In this document: positions 24,101 to 35,099 of the stretch, piece after piece
Layout of the letters: every line of letters begins with the position of its first letter
How positions within the stretch are numbered: position 1 is the first letter of the stretch
Assembly: GCA_003952965.2 (NCBI GenBank)
Contig: CM025853.1
Location: 4,218,802-4,282,801 of the forward strand
Origin: Morella rubra
Taxonomy: Eukaryota; Streptophyta; Magnoliopsida; Fagales; Myricaceae
Direction of reading: 5' to 3'
Length of the DNA stretch: 64,000 nt
Translations under genes and position numbers: made by a program
The notes under the pieces: model-generated
Told to the model about the DNA's origin: nothing
Seen by the model: the letters and a program-made list of their open reading frames with translations, nothing else
Database searches by the model: none

Positions 24101-27100
24101 TGGGGACAGTAGGGAAAGTGATATGATCTCATATGTTCCTTGTAATGGTATAATGCTATCAGGTCGTATTAGTGAATGAGAATCCATGTGTTGAATAGAA
24201 ACTTAGTCGGCTTTCGAAATGCTAGGGAATGATAATTTCTTTTTGAAGCATGTAAATAGCTTATTTCTGTAAGAAAATATCTCTACTCTTTCCAGATTTC
24301 CTTACATTAGATCAAACAAAACCTTTTGAAATCTAAATGTAGGTAACACAAATTGGGATACTAGACTGACCACCTCTGCACCTGCTGGACTTAACGAGGT
24401 GAATAAGTAGCTCATTCAATGGAATTATAGCATCTTAAATTCTTGAGTAGTTATGACCTGCATGATTGCTGGCCTTTCAGTCATTGAATTGACAAGTTAA
24501 TCATTTGTATGCATATGCACACATACACATACACATACACATACATATAATGTTTATATGTTTCTGCTGGTACTGGATACATTTCTGTTGTACAATTTAC
24601 TGAGTCTTTTGTTGCAACAGGTTGTTCACCCCATACACGATCAGACCTTTTATTTGACAGTGGAGCACAAAAGAAAGCTCAAGGAGGAATATGGTCAGTC
24701 TGTCGTATACTTGTGGAGCAAATTGGACTGAGTGCTGCAATCCTTTGTCTGTTTTATCAGTCTTATTGTAATCCTTGAATTAATTGTATTATTTTGTGAT
24801 ATGATATAGGAATTGAACCATGGACATTTGTCCAAAATCTTGGAGATGCAGTCTTCATTCCTGCTGGCTGTCCTCATCAAGTAAGAAACTTAAAGGTAAA
24901 GTAACTTTCTTGGGATTTATTTATTTTTTTTGTTTACTTCATGGTTTAGTGCATAGAAAAGTAGATATAATTTTGAATCACGTAATGTACTAGTTATTAG
25001 TTCACATAATTATTGTGCTGCATCGCCCTTGAAATACTGCTGTCATGAACATTATCTTTTAAGCATGAAAACTAAATAGGGTGTGTTTGTGTAAAATGAT
25101 TTTTCGGAAGCAGGTGGGTTTATATTGTCTAAGCCAGCTGTTATAGCTAGTCATACCACCACTGTTTTAAGCTGTAAATAAACTTAGATATTTCATGTAT
25201 AACTAATCTTTCCATACTCAGAGGATACTACAACTGTTGGGAACCACAAATATGGATGCTAATTTATGTGATGGATGCCATTATTGAGACCAAAATCATT
25301 GTCAGTTCCTTGGTAGAATTTCTTTAGGATGGCACTCTGATGAGGACCTCACCCACAATCCATTAACAACAAACACCCTTGATTCCTCAAGGCAAGTATT
25401 GACCTATACTAGCCAAAGCAAATCAAGGCCAGTATACTCTGAATAGCCGAAAAGTCCCAAGAACCAAGCCTTGTGCTTAGCCTCCACTTTTTCCTTCTCC
25501 CTCGAAAAAGAAACCCCACCTAAAAGGAAAATTCTAGTAATAAAAATGAAAATGTCCAAACTACCCTTAATGAGCTTTATTTGGTTTACTATAATTAAAA
25601 TAAGGGTTAATTACAAAAATCCTCCACAAACTTATACCCCATTCTCAAATATCCCTCTACACTCAAACTCATTACAACCATGCACTTTAATACACCTGTC
25701 GCGTTTCAATTGTGTTTTTGACCCAGTTTTGGTGTTAAATGGGATGCTTTCCGTCACACGTGACTTGCATGTGACATCCAGCCCATGCAAAAAAACCAAT
25801 CTGCCCCCATTCCATTTGAATTAACTTGCAATGCCAAATTTGGTGCGTTTTGACCCACTAATCCCCGAACCCAATTTATCCCATTAATTTTCAGAAAAAG
25901 CCATTAAAGGGGCGAATGAGTCTCTGGAAAAAGTAGGGGTGAGTGTGCAGATCTTTGGATCTTAAATTCTCGTTTGAGGATAAACTCGGGTTTTGTGGGT
26001 TGGGTTTCCATTTATTTCCTTGAACAGTCTAAACCATATAGGAAAATGAAGGCTTTGCATTAGTGGTTCAATTTTTATTTTTTGTGAGAGCAAATATGTT
26101 TCAGGTGTTCTTGTTTCAATAGAAATAACAAATGTTTCTTTGGAAGGAAACCTTTTTCTTTCTATTTATGGTTGTATCTAGGGATCTAGGGATCTATGAA
26201 TTTCAAGCTCCAGTTGTTAAAAACTAAAATTGGTTTTTTGGATTGGGTTTGTGGATTTTCAAAAGAAGATTAATTGGCATTGAGGAAAGCTTGAGAAGCT
26301 TTTTTGAAGTTGCAGGAAGGTGTGTATTGCTTTGGTAAAAAGCGGAAAGATGATTCAGTTATTGTTCTTAGTTTTATTTGCTGAGAGTGTTGTGGCATTC
26401 CTTCCATTGGTCAAGATAGGCCCGTTTAGAGAGCTTGTCATGAAGAGTTTGGACCAGCTGAAGATGGGAAAAGGTCCTACTACAATGAAAATTATAGCCG
26501 GTACCATGTCTGTGATTCTCCTGTCAAGCCTTACGAGCATTGTTAAAACGCACTGGATTTGGCATTGCAAGTTAATTCGAATGGAATGATGGCAGCTTGG
26601 TCTTTTCGTGTGGGTTAGATGTCACGTGCAGGTCAGGCGTGACAGAAAACGTCCCATTTAATGCCAAAACTAGGTCAAAAACCGAATTAAAGCGCAACAG
26701 ATATATTAAGATGCCTGGATTTTTCGAGTTCGAGTGTAAAGGGGTATTTGAGATTGGGGTGTAAGTTGGTTGGGGGGGGGGGTTTGTAATGAACCCTTAA
26801 AATAAATTCTAGGCCAAAAGGGCTTGCCACTAGGCCCAAGTCTGCTTAGGCCTTTAAATCCTCTTCGGACATGATCCAGCTCATCTTCAGCCTTCTCTAG
26901 CTTTTGCTGCACTTGCCCTGTTGCTCCCCTTCCAATTCGGCAATGATAGTGTCTCTCTTCTTGACCCTCACTTATCCTAAGGTTCTTGTCACTCTCACCA
27001 TAAGGACGTTCAGTATTTCCAGCAACTCTCTTTTCTTTTTGTTTCGACATGGTATCATGTGAGAGACATCCTCTTCCTTTAGGTGCATCTCCTTTTTTCT

Positions 27101-30100
27101 ATTATTTTTTGCTTATCAAAATCTCGTTTCTGAACTTTTAGCACCAGAGGTATGTTGTTTATACACGCTTGGTTTCATCTTTTGGGATTCTAAATTTCAT
27201 CTTTAACAAAGCAATCTTTGAGTGTCAGTTACTTTGTTTGGTTTGTTTGCTGTAACTTGTGGAATATATATTAGACTGTTTTCTTGGAGAGTTGTCTTTT
27301 GTGTTCTAGAAAACAATAAGTGGATGTGGCTCCCTTTTTAGTATTTTTTGAGTGTTAGAGAGTAATCCAGGGTCGACTAGTTATGCCTTAGCTGTCTTAG
27401 TTAATGCCCCTATTAATTGTAAATATTGTATGTTATCTAGATAGAGTTTCCATATATAACTAGGATGCAAAACATAGCTAGGATATTTCGCTGTACATGC
27501 TTAGAGATAGTGGACTGATTCCTAAAAATCAGCCTTGTAAAGCCTATCTAATGGATAGGTCTCTATCAAGGAGAACCAGGTATTCACAAACTCGTGTAAT
27601 CTGACATGTTATCCGAGCCCTATCTCTGATCTTGGGGTCCTCTTGTCTTGAATGACAATGTTGGTTGCATTCTGGGCTTGTGTTCTCTTCAAATTCTGGA
27701 GCTTTCTTGGACTAGCAGGGTGCTGGTATTGTGCTCATTTCTGTGGTAGTTTCTCTTGCTCTCTAATCCTTTTGCTGCATTATGTCATCATATAAGACAG
27801 ATTCTTTGTGTTCGTTTTACTGGAAAGAATTATACTACTTGAGAGTTTCAATTTAAGTTGTTTGTTGAGGAGAAGAAATTGTTTGGGTCATGTTGATGGG
27901 AGTGATCCAACTGTTAAAGATAAAGAACCATTAGCTGAATGGGAAGCCAAGGATGCTTGGGTTATGTTTTGTATTCTCAGTTTTGTTGATCCTCATTTTA
28001 TTCTTAATATGAGGTCCCAGAAAATTGTCAAAGACGTGGGATTATATGAAAAAGGTGTATAACCAGGACAATACAACAAGGAGGTTTCACCTGGAGTATA
28101 AGATGGCTAATTATACTCAGGGAAGTCTTTCAACTGAAGAATATTTTTCTGGTTTTGTGGCACCTCAGATCAGCAAGAATGTTTTTGATGCTCATTGCAA
28201 ATCCTTTGTAACCTTTATAGATGATTATAGTCGCTTCTCATATGTTTATTTTGTTCGATCTAAGGGAGGAGTCTTTTTTGTTTTCAAAACTTTTCTTGCT
28301 TTTGTTGAGACTCAATTTTCCACCAGCATCAAAGTCTTGCAATCTGACTTCGAGGAGGAATACATTTCTACTGAGTTCTGGAAATTTCTTCAAAGCAAAG
28401 GGATAATCTCTCAACTCGTCTTTCCACGCCACAACAAAATTGTGTTGTTGAATGAAAAAATCATCATCTCCTTGATGTGGTCAGAACCTTGCTACTAGAT
28501 TCATCTGTTCCTTCTCGTTTTTTGGTGCGAAGCCCTTTCAACTGCTGTTCATTTGGTCAATAGGTTACCTTCCCCAAATTTGAACAATGTTTCAATTGTT
28601 AGCCAGTTCATGAATTCCCCTCACTATCTTTTTCTCCTTGTTGTTTGTTGTATTGTTTGCTACCTCTGGAGATCATTCTTTCCAGATGGCTCTTCTCTTC
28701 AGCTTATTGCATATAGTGACGTAGATTGGGCAGGTGTCTTGATACTTGTCTCTCTACTACGAGTTGGTGCATGTTTTGTGCGTCTTCTTGCTCATGAACG
28801 TGCTAAACTTACTGCTCAATCTGTGAAGTATGCTTTTATGGGCTACTATCAATCAAAAGGGATATATTTGTTATGATCCTCATGCTCATCAAATTCAGAT
28901 CTCCAGAAATGTATTTTTTTTAAAAAATCTGCATTTCTTTCCCCATCATTTTTTTTTTGGTAATCCTTATCATGATGAAGATTCACCTCCATCAATATCT
29001 GTCTTGCCTCACTTATGTGAGTCTCTTAGGTTGTAGAAAGGTTTAAACCTGGTTTTGTGTACAAGTGATGTTGTCACCTTGAATATAGTTCCCTTCCAGA
29101 TCTCTCTGCACCACCTCAAGATCTTCCTCAAACACATGATCCTATTCTAAACCAAGCTGCTAATCTACCACCCCGCCTTAGAACTACCCGAACTGCTAGA
29201 CCTCCTGATCGGTATGGTTTCTCCTCATCAATCTCTCTAGTAGCTACAATGTCTTTTTTTTCCATTCCCACTTGTTACAAACAGGCTGTGGAAGATGAGT
29301 ATTGGCAGCAAAGCTTCACCCACTTGAGAAGAATCACACCTGGGATATTTTTCCTTGTCCTTCATTGGTGAAACCTATTGGGAGTAAGTGGGTTTATTAT
29401 GTAAAGCTTCGGTTTGATGGTTCTTTGGACTGCTAAAAGGCTCGGTCAGTGGCTCTTGGTAACAAACAAGAATACAACATTGATTATGAGAAGATGTTTA
29501 CTCCTATTGCCAAGATGATTGCAATTCGAACTATTCTAGCGATTGCAACTTCTAAATCTTGGTCATCGCATCAGATGGTTGTAAAGAGCGCGTTTCTTCA
29601 TGGTGATCTCAAAGAAGAAATTTACGTGAAGCATCCTTCTGGTATGACTACCTCCTCTTCTCACGATGTCGATAAACTAAAATGTTCTGTGTGGTTTGAA
29701 GCAGGCTTTCTCTTAAGACCATTTCACTCTGTTACATGTTGATAACACAAGCGCTATTCAAATTGCTACCAATCCTATGTACTATGAATGTACTAAGTGT
29801 CAACAAACAGCTTTGCTGCCCATATCTGTCTATTAAATCGTGATTTTGGTCTCCTAAATTTCCAACTCACAATTATACTATAGCTGTGTATAGGCATCGA
29901 ATACTTTCTTTCCTTGTATAGCTTTGATATCATGGCAATATTTGTGAAAATGACCGAATGGATTGGCCATGAGTCTCCTCATTATATAGAGTTACCGAAT
30001 CAAGCTATACGAGGTATGAAATCAATATACAAGGATTTAATGGACAGATATGGACAACAATGCTGTCCGTTGACGCTAAGCGCATAGAAGTTAATTGTCA

Positions 30101-33100
30101 CTATTTTTGCATAGCCCTTGACAGTCACCAAATCTATGACCCGAAAGCGCCATCAGTTTCTTGTTTGCAAATTGTTGCTGGTTGACTTACCAACATCCAT
30201 TTGAAGTGGGATGTCAAAGAGAGTAATCTTGGGTTGATTAGCTATGCCTTACCTGTCTTAGTTAATGCTCATATCTACTATTAATTATAAATATTCCTTG
30301 TTATTTGGATAGTTGCTCATACAATATAGCTTCCATATATAGTTAGGATGTTTCGCTACACATGCTTAAAGATTGCTGGCTGATTCTTAAAAATCTGCTT
30401 GTAAAGCCTATATAATGGATAGGTCTCTATTAAGGAGAGCTAGTTTTTCACAAACTCTTATGTAATCTGACATTGAGGACTCTTCAAATCGAGGTCATGT
30501 CGGGTGTTAAATTCTGATAAACCTTATGCAATAGTGAATTTTTGCCTCTGTAGCTTGATTTGATGCAGATCTTTTTTGTAACTGGTTATGTCTATTGGAA
30601 ATTTTAATTCTCTTTGCGTTTGAATTTTGGGTAGAATTCCTTTTGCTTGGTGTAAACATGTATCAAAGGCAATTAGTTATGCGGATACCTTGAGTGTGAT
30701 CCCAAACATATTGACACTATCAAAGTTGCTTGGTCAGAAGTGAAAGATGCTCGTACCATGTGCTGTATATTAAGCTTTGCTGATTCCCTCAGACCTTTGA
30801 GTCTCCAACCAAGTGTTTCATAGGTGGGGTTATTTGCATGGTGTTTGTCCTAAATATTTGGCTATTCTAAAATTTTGGCCTAATGAAATAATTATAAATC
30901 CTATCAAATCAGCTCATTCTATTACAATAAACATAAAAAAATCATTTAAATTATCTCTCTCTTCACTTTTTCACCAACTCCATAAACCAAAATTTTGACC
31001 ACCCTCAGTATACCCATAATGGTATGGATAGTTTATCAATAATTATGGTGTGTCACCATCTTGATTGCTACTTCTTCTATGTATGTACATTCTTGTTATA
31101 CCTGTCCTATGAAATGTGTGTCGGTTGAAAGCTAGAGGGATTGAATGCTCTTTAGATTAATCAAGCCTGGAACATAGTTCTTTGCTCATCTTGCATATAA
31201 CCTATTGACTATAAATTGCTTTATTATATTAAGCTTCAATCTATTGGTGCCTTGGGCCGTTAAAAGGCTAGACATGTGGGTCTTGGCAATTATAAGGAGC
31301 ATGAGTTTATTTTGTTAAGCTACAATATTTCTTGTTTTAATTTTCTTTTTCACTTTAGATCTAAAGTCTTTGGATGAAGAAAAGTTCCAGTAGTATTATT
31401 TGAGTGTCAGAATAGTGGAGTATATGCGTTGTCAAAAAATAGTTAAGAGTGCTTAATTTGACAAAAATAATAGTTTGTACACTACTACTCCCATCACTTG
31501 GAGTTTTAAAGTGAATATTCACTTTGAATATTTTTGACAAAATTGTTGCTAGCTAGTGTATCAGGTCTAATTTGAGAGAAAAATGGGTGTTAAAACTTGC
31601 CATATTGCTTTTAATTTTTAGGTAGAATGCACTTTGCATATTTTAGGTGTTTGTAAATCAAAATTTTAGTTTATGGGAGTTGGTGAAAAAGTGAAGAGTG
31701 AGATGATTTGAATGAATTTTTTATATTTATTGAAATAGAAAGAGATGATTTGATGGAGAAATAGATTATTTTATAGTTATTTTATTAAGTCAACTAAAAT
31801 TTTGGAACGCAAACACCACCTTAATTATCATACTTTTTGTAGTTTGCACTTGAATTTATCAAATTTGACATATTGCTCTCATGTGATAGTTTGACCATTA
31901 AAATTGTGTTATGTGGATGATTTCTTCATTTATATTAACAGTATTATCACAACATGAGGTGCGAAATTTTTATCTGTAGGTAATATTGGGAGTAATATGT
32001 CAAATTTGATAGTTTATGATGTAAAATGAAAAGAGGTGTAGTTAGAGGTACAACTTTTGGTTGGTTGCATCTATTAGACAATGATACTTTCATTTGAGAA
32101 CAAGAAAAGTTGATTGCACAACTTAGCGTCTCCTATGACCTTAGCTATGCTCATTGCTCTCCATTGCTTCTCCATTGCTTTCTGTTGTTTTACTATCCAA
32201 ATTTCTTGAAGTCTTGATGTTGACGTGTGGTCTACATTTAAACTTGCTACATAATTAGTTGAATATCTAGAGACCACTTATTGGCAGCTGTCAGTGACAA
32301 AATTTTCTTGAACACAACAATTACTCCAAATAGTAAAAACACACTTTGATTAAACAACAAGGAGGGGTATATTACTAGTTATACACGGTGCTAGATCTTC
32401 AGTATATAGACTAAGCTAATGAAAACACTAAGGGGCGGCTTAATACAAACAGAGGGCTAAGTAAAAAATTCAGGAGGAGGCCTTTTCAATTTTGGCACAA
32501 TAAACTACTAAATTATCATCTTAAATATAAAATAAACAATTTGTATTGAAATCATTCTCCTTTATAAATTCTACTATTTATTAGAAGATCTTAGAACTTT
32601 TTAGAGTTTCACATATTTCTCAATGTATAATTTCTCTACCCGTCTCTTTTAAGTTATTTCTTTCATATAAAGACGTGTATATACCATGGCCTTCTTTAGT
32701 TTTCTTTTACTCAAGAAATTTAAAATGATTAACTAATTTATCCAAAGGAACCTACTAGCGTCTATTAGGAAATCATTTTTGACATTTGGGGTGCAATGTT
32801 TTTGGCAAAAAATTAGCTATATTATTTGGATTGGACCTCTTAAAAATTTTCTACTTTTTTTTTTGGTATTATTGTCCTTTTTCAAATACTAGAAGAATTA
32901 TTTTAGGAGCCTTCTTGGATTTGGGGCCTTAAGGAGGCCTCTCTTGCCTATGCTCTAAGCCGCCACTGAAAATGCACTTGAGATAATATTAGGATCAGAG
33001 AAATTATATTTATTCATGTTATTGCATTTTTTATGTGATGTAGTAATCTTTATATGGGGTTGCCACGTCAAGGTGATTCCATCAATGCACTCAAATTAAC

Positions 33101-35085
33101 ACTCTTTTGAAGTGTAACGTTTTGGTGGTAATCTATGCTCTTGGTTCTGATGAAGTTGATTCCTATGGATGGATATGTTTGCACGTTCATAATAAATGCT
33201 TGCGAAGTTGATCATTTCCCTTTTCTACTCAGTCTTGCATAAAGGTTGCACTTGACTTTGTCTCACCTGAAAATGTGGGCGAGTGCATACGTTTGACAGA
33301 GGAATTCCGTACGCTTCCCCACAATCACAGGGCAAAGGAGGACAAGTTGGAGGTATGTAGATTGCATATATCTTCATGGTGTGACCTTAAGTGTTTATAG
33401 AGCATAGTATGTGGTCCTGTCACCATTCAAGTTTTGCTTCGTACTATTTTGTGTACAAACAAACTGTACCCTTTGAAGTGCTGTGAATTATCCAACTGTT
33501 CAATCTTGTTCTCATGTTTGCTCTGTGGATCTTTTTGTAGCTTTAGCTCATTGATTGCTGGTGAATGGGAACATCATTTATGTTGGTATCTTGGTGAAGT
33601 ATATTTTATATCTTCTTTTCTAATAAAATGTAATAGCTAATTAATATTGCTAAGGTACTGTTGGCGTCATAATTTTCCCCTCCATCCTCCTCAAACATGC
33701 AATTCCTTAACTCTCGTAGTCTCCTTCCCCTCATTGCGATCCAACCAGAGGTGCATTGTACCAGAACAAACCATTTTCTACTCTTGAGACTCTGTGGCTG
33801 TTACTTCTAACTCCCTTAAGTTACACACAAATGTTTTTTGTCCTCAATTCATGTCACCTATCTTATTGCTGTGCACAGTGTTTGATAAATTATAGCTGAA
33901 TTGCCACATTCATACTTGAAAGATGCTTGTGTTGATAGATATTCATTTGGGTCTGCACTAACTTCAGTTTCATCTTGGTTTTTGCTGAGCATAGTTGGGT
34001 TGGCTGAAGTTGATGGCAGCTAGGACTTTGTAATATGCAGATTATAATGTGACTAAATGGCTTTCTTGTCGCATGCTTAGTGTAAATCATGTGTCTAAGG
34101 TTTTTGAATGTTGCTCTGCTTTGAACAGGTGAAGAAAATGACTGTTCATGCTGTGAGAAAAGCTATTAGAAGTTTGGAGCAGAAATCAAGGTTAGTCAAT
34201 CATCATGGATCATTGGATATAAGAAAGCTGTGTTCATAAGGGTGCCTGCTAATCCCTTACGCTTCAACGGCTAATTCTTTCAATTTCTATGAGTAGTTCT
34301 GACCAACTGTGCTTTCACTAGGGCGGTTGTTAAACAATGGAGTTGCAATCATATGTCTGACTTAGTTATGACCCAAGCCATTCTTGTTTTTTGTACTTTC
34401 AATTTTGATCTGGTCTTCAGCACAATTGGACCTGTTTTTTTGTATCTATCAATTTGGGACCCTATCCATTTCGTTGTCTTCAAATAACTCTGAATGTTCC
34501 AAATTCCTAAAAACTATTTATGCCTTCTAAAAGCATCTAAGTAGTAAGCCCACTCCAAGATGAAATGCTCTCCTATTCTGACTTCCCCAAAGCCTCCGGT
34601 ACCACAGCATAGATCTGCTTGCAGTTAAGGCGTTAATGAAATGTTTGTGGTTCATTCTTTCCATTGGTATCCATCATATACAAGTAAACGTAGAAGAATG
34701 GCAGTCTTGTTGTATGTTACATAGCTTTACAACCGTCCTTGGGTGCATGGATTTTTCTGATGAACAAATTGAATTTTCATACATCTGTATGTATCAAATA
34801 AACAAATTGAATTTTCATATATCTTCATGGGTCAATTTGGCCATGAACAAATTGAATATCAATTTTTTCACCGTGTACGTTTGCCCCTTTTCTCTTATTA
34901 ATGTATTCCTTCGTTTTTGCATGAGAAATAATGGTTTTGTGCTTTATCCGTGTTGGAGTGTTTCATTCTTTAGTGCAGTCCCATATGTTCTTGTGAATAG
35001 AAATATCTGCTGAAATAACCAGTTGTGTTTTGCTTATTTGATTTCCAGTTCACTATCAGATTCTGCTATTGATGATTCAGAATAG
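18169..35085 (+). CDS. JmjC lysine demethylase, KDM3/JMJ25 type (H3K9)
   Basis: Members of this family remove methyl groups from histone H3 lysine 9 in the nucleus, using Fe(II) and 2-oxoglutarate. The exons are 18169-18786, 18879-18994, 19875-19974, 20106-20247, 20553-20616, 20702-21428, 22058-22465, 23418-23948, 24621-24693, 24810-24895, 33233-33352, 34129-34190 and 35049-35085. All are in frame, giving 1027 residues. The N-terminus is basic, with AT-hook-like GRP motifs at residues 150 and 184. A RING-like Cys-rich finger follows (residues 215-275), then a second zinc finger (347-378). The JmjC domain holds the iron ligands H719 and D721 (LHCDMSD) and H949 (GCPHQV). A variable insert of about 175 residues separates them, as is usual in plant KDM3 proteins. 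Exon 7 has an unusual repeat expansion. Intron 10 is 8.3 kb and full of transposons. All expected catalytic ligands are present, so the gene looks functional. The exact orthologue (IBM1/JMJ25, JMJ27 or JMJ29) is not resolved. Confidence 0.95.
22229..22321 (+). repeat. Coding 21-bp minisatellite in the JmjC gene
   Basis: Exon 7 contains about four and a half units of a 21-base repeat starting ACACATCC, including one shortened 15-base unit, all in frame. They encode units [26 protein letters not shown] and THLRN at residues 647-677. They form a basic, proline- and histidine-containing loop just before the core JmjC strand that begins GLLNIAV. Each unit keeps the frame, so expansion or contraction changes protein length without breaking it. 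Confidence 0.85.
24518..24549. repeat. (ACATAC)n-like microsatellite
   Basis: Short ACAC/ATAC hexamer repeat of about five units in intron 8 of the JmjC gene. It is non-coding. Confidence 0.85.
25601..26800 (+). mobile_element. Pack-MULE-like element carrying a BAP31-like exon
   Basis: The element is bounded by long terminal inverted repeats of about 255 bases, left arm 25601-25853 and right arm 26544-26800. Corresponding words include TAAGGGTTAATTAC against GAACCCTTA at the outer ends, and TTGCAATGCCAAAT against GATTTGGCATTGCAA at the inner ends. Similarity is roughly 80 percent by eye. Between them lies about 690 bases of unrelated sequence that looks like the 5' leader, an intron and the first coding exon of a host gene. 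Long TIRs plus captured host exon and no transposase is the Pack-MULE pattern. It sits in intron 10 of the JmjC gene in the same orientation. Flanks are AT-rich and I could not confirm a 9-bp target duplication. Confidence 0.7.
26350..26589 (+). pseudogene. Captured N-terminal exon of a BAP31-like ER membrane protein
   Basis: A 79-codon frame begins [17 protein letters not shown] and continues with LRELV-like, [10 protein letters not shown] and [13 protein letters not shown] segments, matching the N-terminus of plant B-cell-receptor-associated-31-like proteins of the ER membrane. Similarity stops after SIVK, where the right TIR begins. The last 13 residues ([13 protein letters not shown]) and the stop codon are read from transposon sequence. 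The fragment lacks the rest of the gene, so it is a truncated chimera inside a transposon. AG at about 26315 (TTGCAG before GAAGG) could be the original splice acceptor in the leader. Confidence 0.75.
27353..27606 (+). repeat. 5' LTR of the Copia element
   Basis: 254 bases starting TGTTAGAG and ending CTGACA, similar to 30212-30472 over the whole length. It shares TTAGTTAATG, TTCCATATATA and AATGGATAGGTCTCTAT with that copy. Confidence 0.9.
28170..28480 (+). pseudogene. Copia integrase fragment
   Basis: Reads [19 protein letters not shown], then [10 protein letters not shown] and [13 protein letters not shown], which correspond to the catalytic core of Copia integrase. The expected N-G-E context is changed (SDFEEEY), and the frame ends at a stop at 28496-28498. 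It joins almost directly to gag sequence upstream, so protease and the integrase zinc finger have been deleted. Confidence 0.8.
29280..29742 (+). pseudogene. Copia reverse transcriptase fragment
   Basis: Carries the N-terminal RT block: [25 protein letters not shown] and [16 protein letters not shown] stop interrupts the segment between 29400 and 29450, and the region with the catalytic YxDD motif is absent. Non-functional. Confidence 0.8.
30212..30472 (+). repeat. 3' LTR of the Copia element
   Basis: 261 bases from TGTCAAAG to CTGACA, followed at once by the TTGAG duplication. It has small insertions relative to the 5' LTR, for example near 30310. Confidence 0.9.
30866..31000 (+). mobile_element. 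MITE copy B (AAAATTTTG family)
   Basis: Short AT-rich element opening CTAAAATTTTGG and closing ACCAAAATTTTGA, so its ends are inverted copies of each other. Its body (ATTACAATAAACATAAA, CACTTTTTCACCAACTC) recurs at 17035-17170 and in reverse at 31658-31805. It is located in intron 10 of the JmjC gene. Confidence 0.6.
31658..31805 (-). mobile_element. MITE copy C (AAAATTTTG family)
   Basis: Inverted relative to copy B, about 660 bases downstream of it. It shares GAGTTGGTGAAAAAGTGAAG and the AAAATTTTAG termini. Together copies B and C could also form a hairpin in the intron transcript. Confidence 0.6.
32429..32968. mobile_element. hAT-like non-autonomous element
   Basis: The left end AGGGGCGGCTTA and the right end TAAGCCGCCACTG are imperfect inverted repeats, and sub-terminal GAGGCCTTTT and GGAGGCCTCTC also pair. 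Flanks GAAAACAC and GAAAATGC agree at 6 of 8 bases, which would fit an aged 8-bp hAT target duplication. The interior is non-coding. It lies in intron 10 of the JmjC gene, about 260 bases before exon 11. Confidence 0.55.
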
Positions 35086-35099
35086 GTTCAAGTACATAT

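Larger units (their letters stand above)
27353..30472 (+). mobile_element. Decayed Copia LTR retrotransposon
   Basis: Two LTRs (27353-27606 and 30212-30472, starting TGT and ending CTGACA) enclose 2.6 kb, and a perfect 5-bp target duplication TTGAG lies at 27348-27352 and 30473-30477. A degraded initiator-Met-type primer-binding site (TTATCCGAGCCC) follows the left LTR, and a purine tract (GAAGTGGGA) precedes the right one. Internal fragments appear in Copia order: gag (27808-28150), integrase (28170-28470, with [14 protein letters not shown]) and reverse transcriptase (29280-29740, with [16 protein letters not shown]). Protease, much of integrase and RNase H are missing or unreadable. The LTRs differ at many sites, so the insertion is old. 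It lies in intron 10 of the JmjC gene, sense to it. Confidence 0.93.

Noticed and set aside
24518-24549. Possible CRISPR-like or telomere-like array
   Set aside because: It is a simple hexamer microsatellite with no spacers and no plant telomere TTTAGGG units. No CRISPR array is present anywhere in the window.
26706-27050. 114-codon minus-strand frame overlapping the MULE right TIR
   Set aside because: It includes a G-run and TIR sequence and continues into intron DNA. It is unlikely to be a protein.
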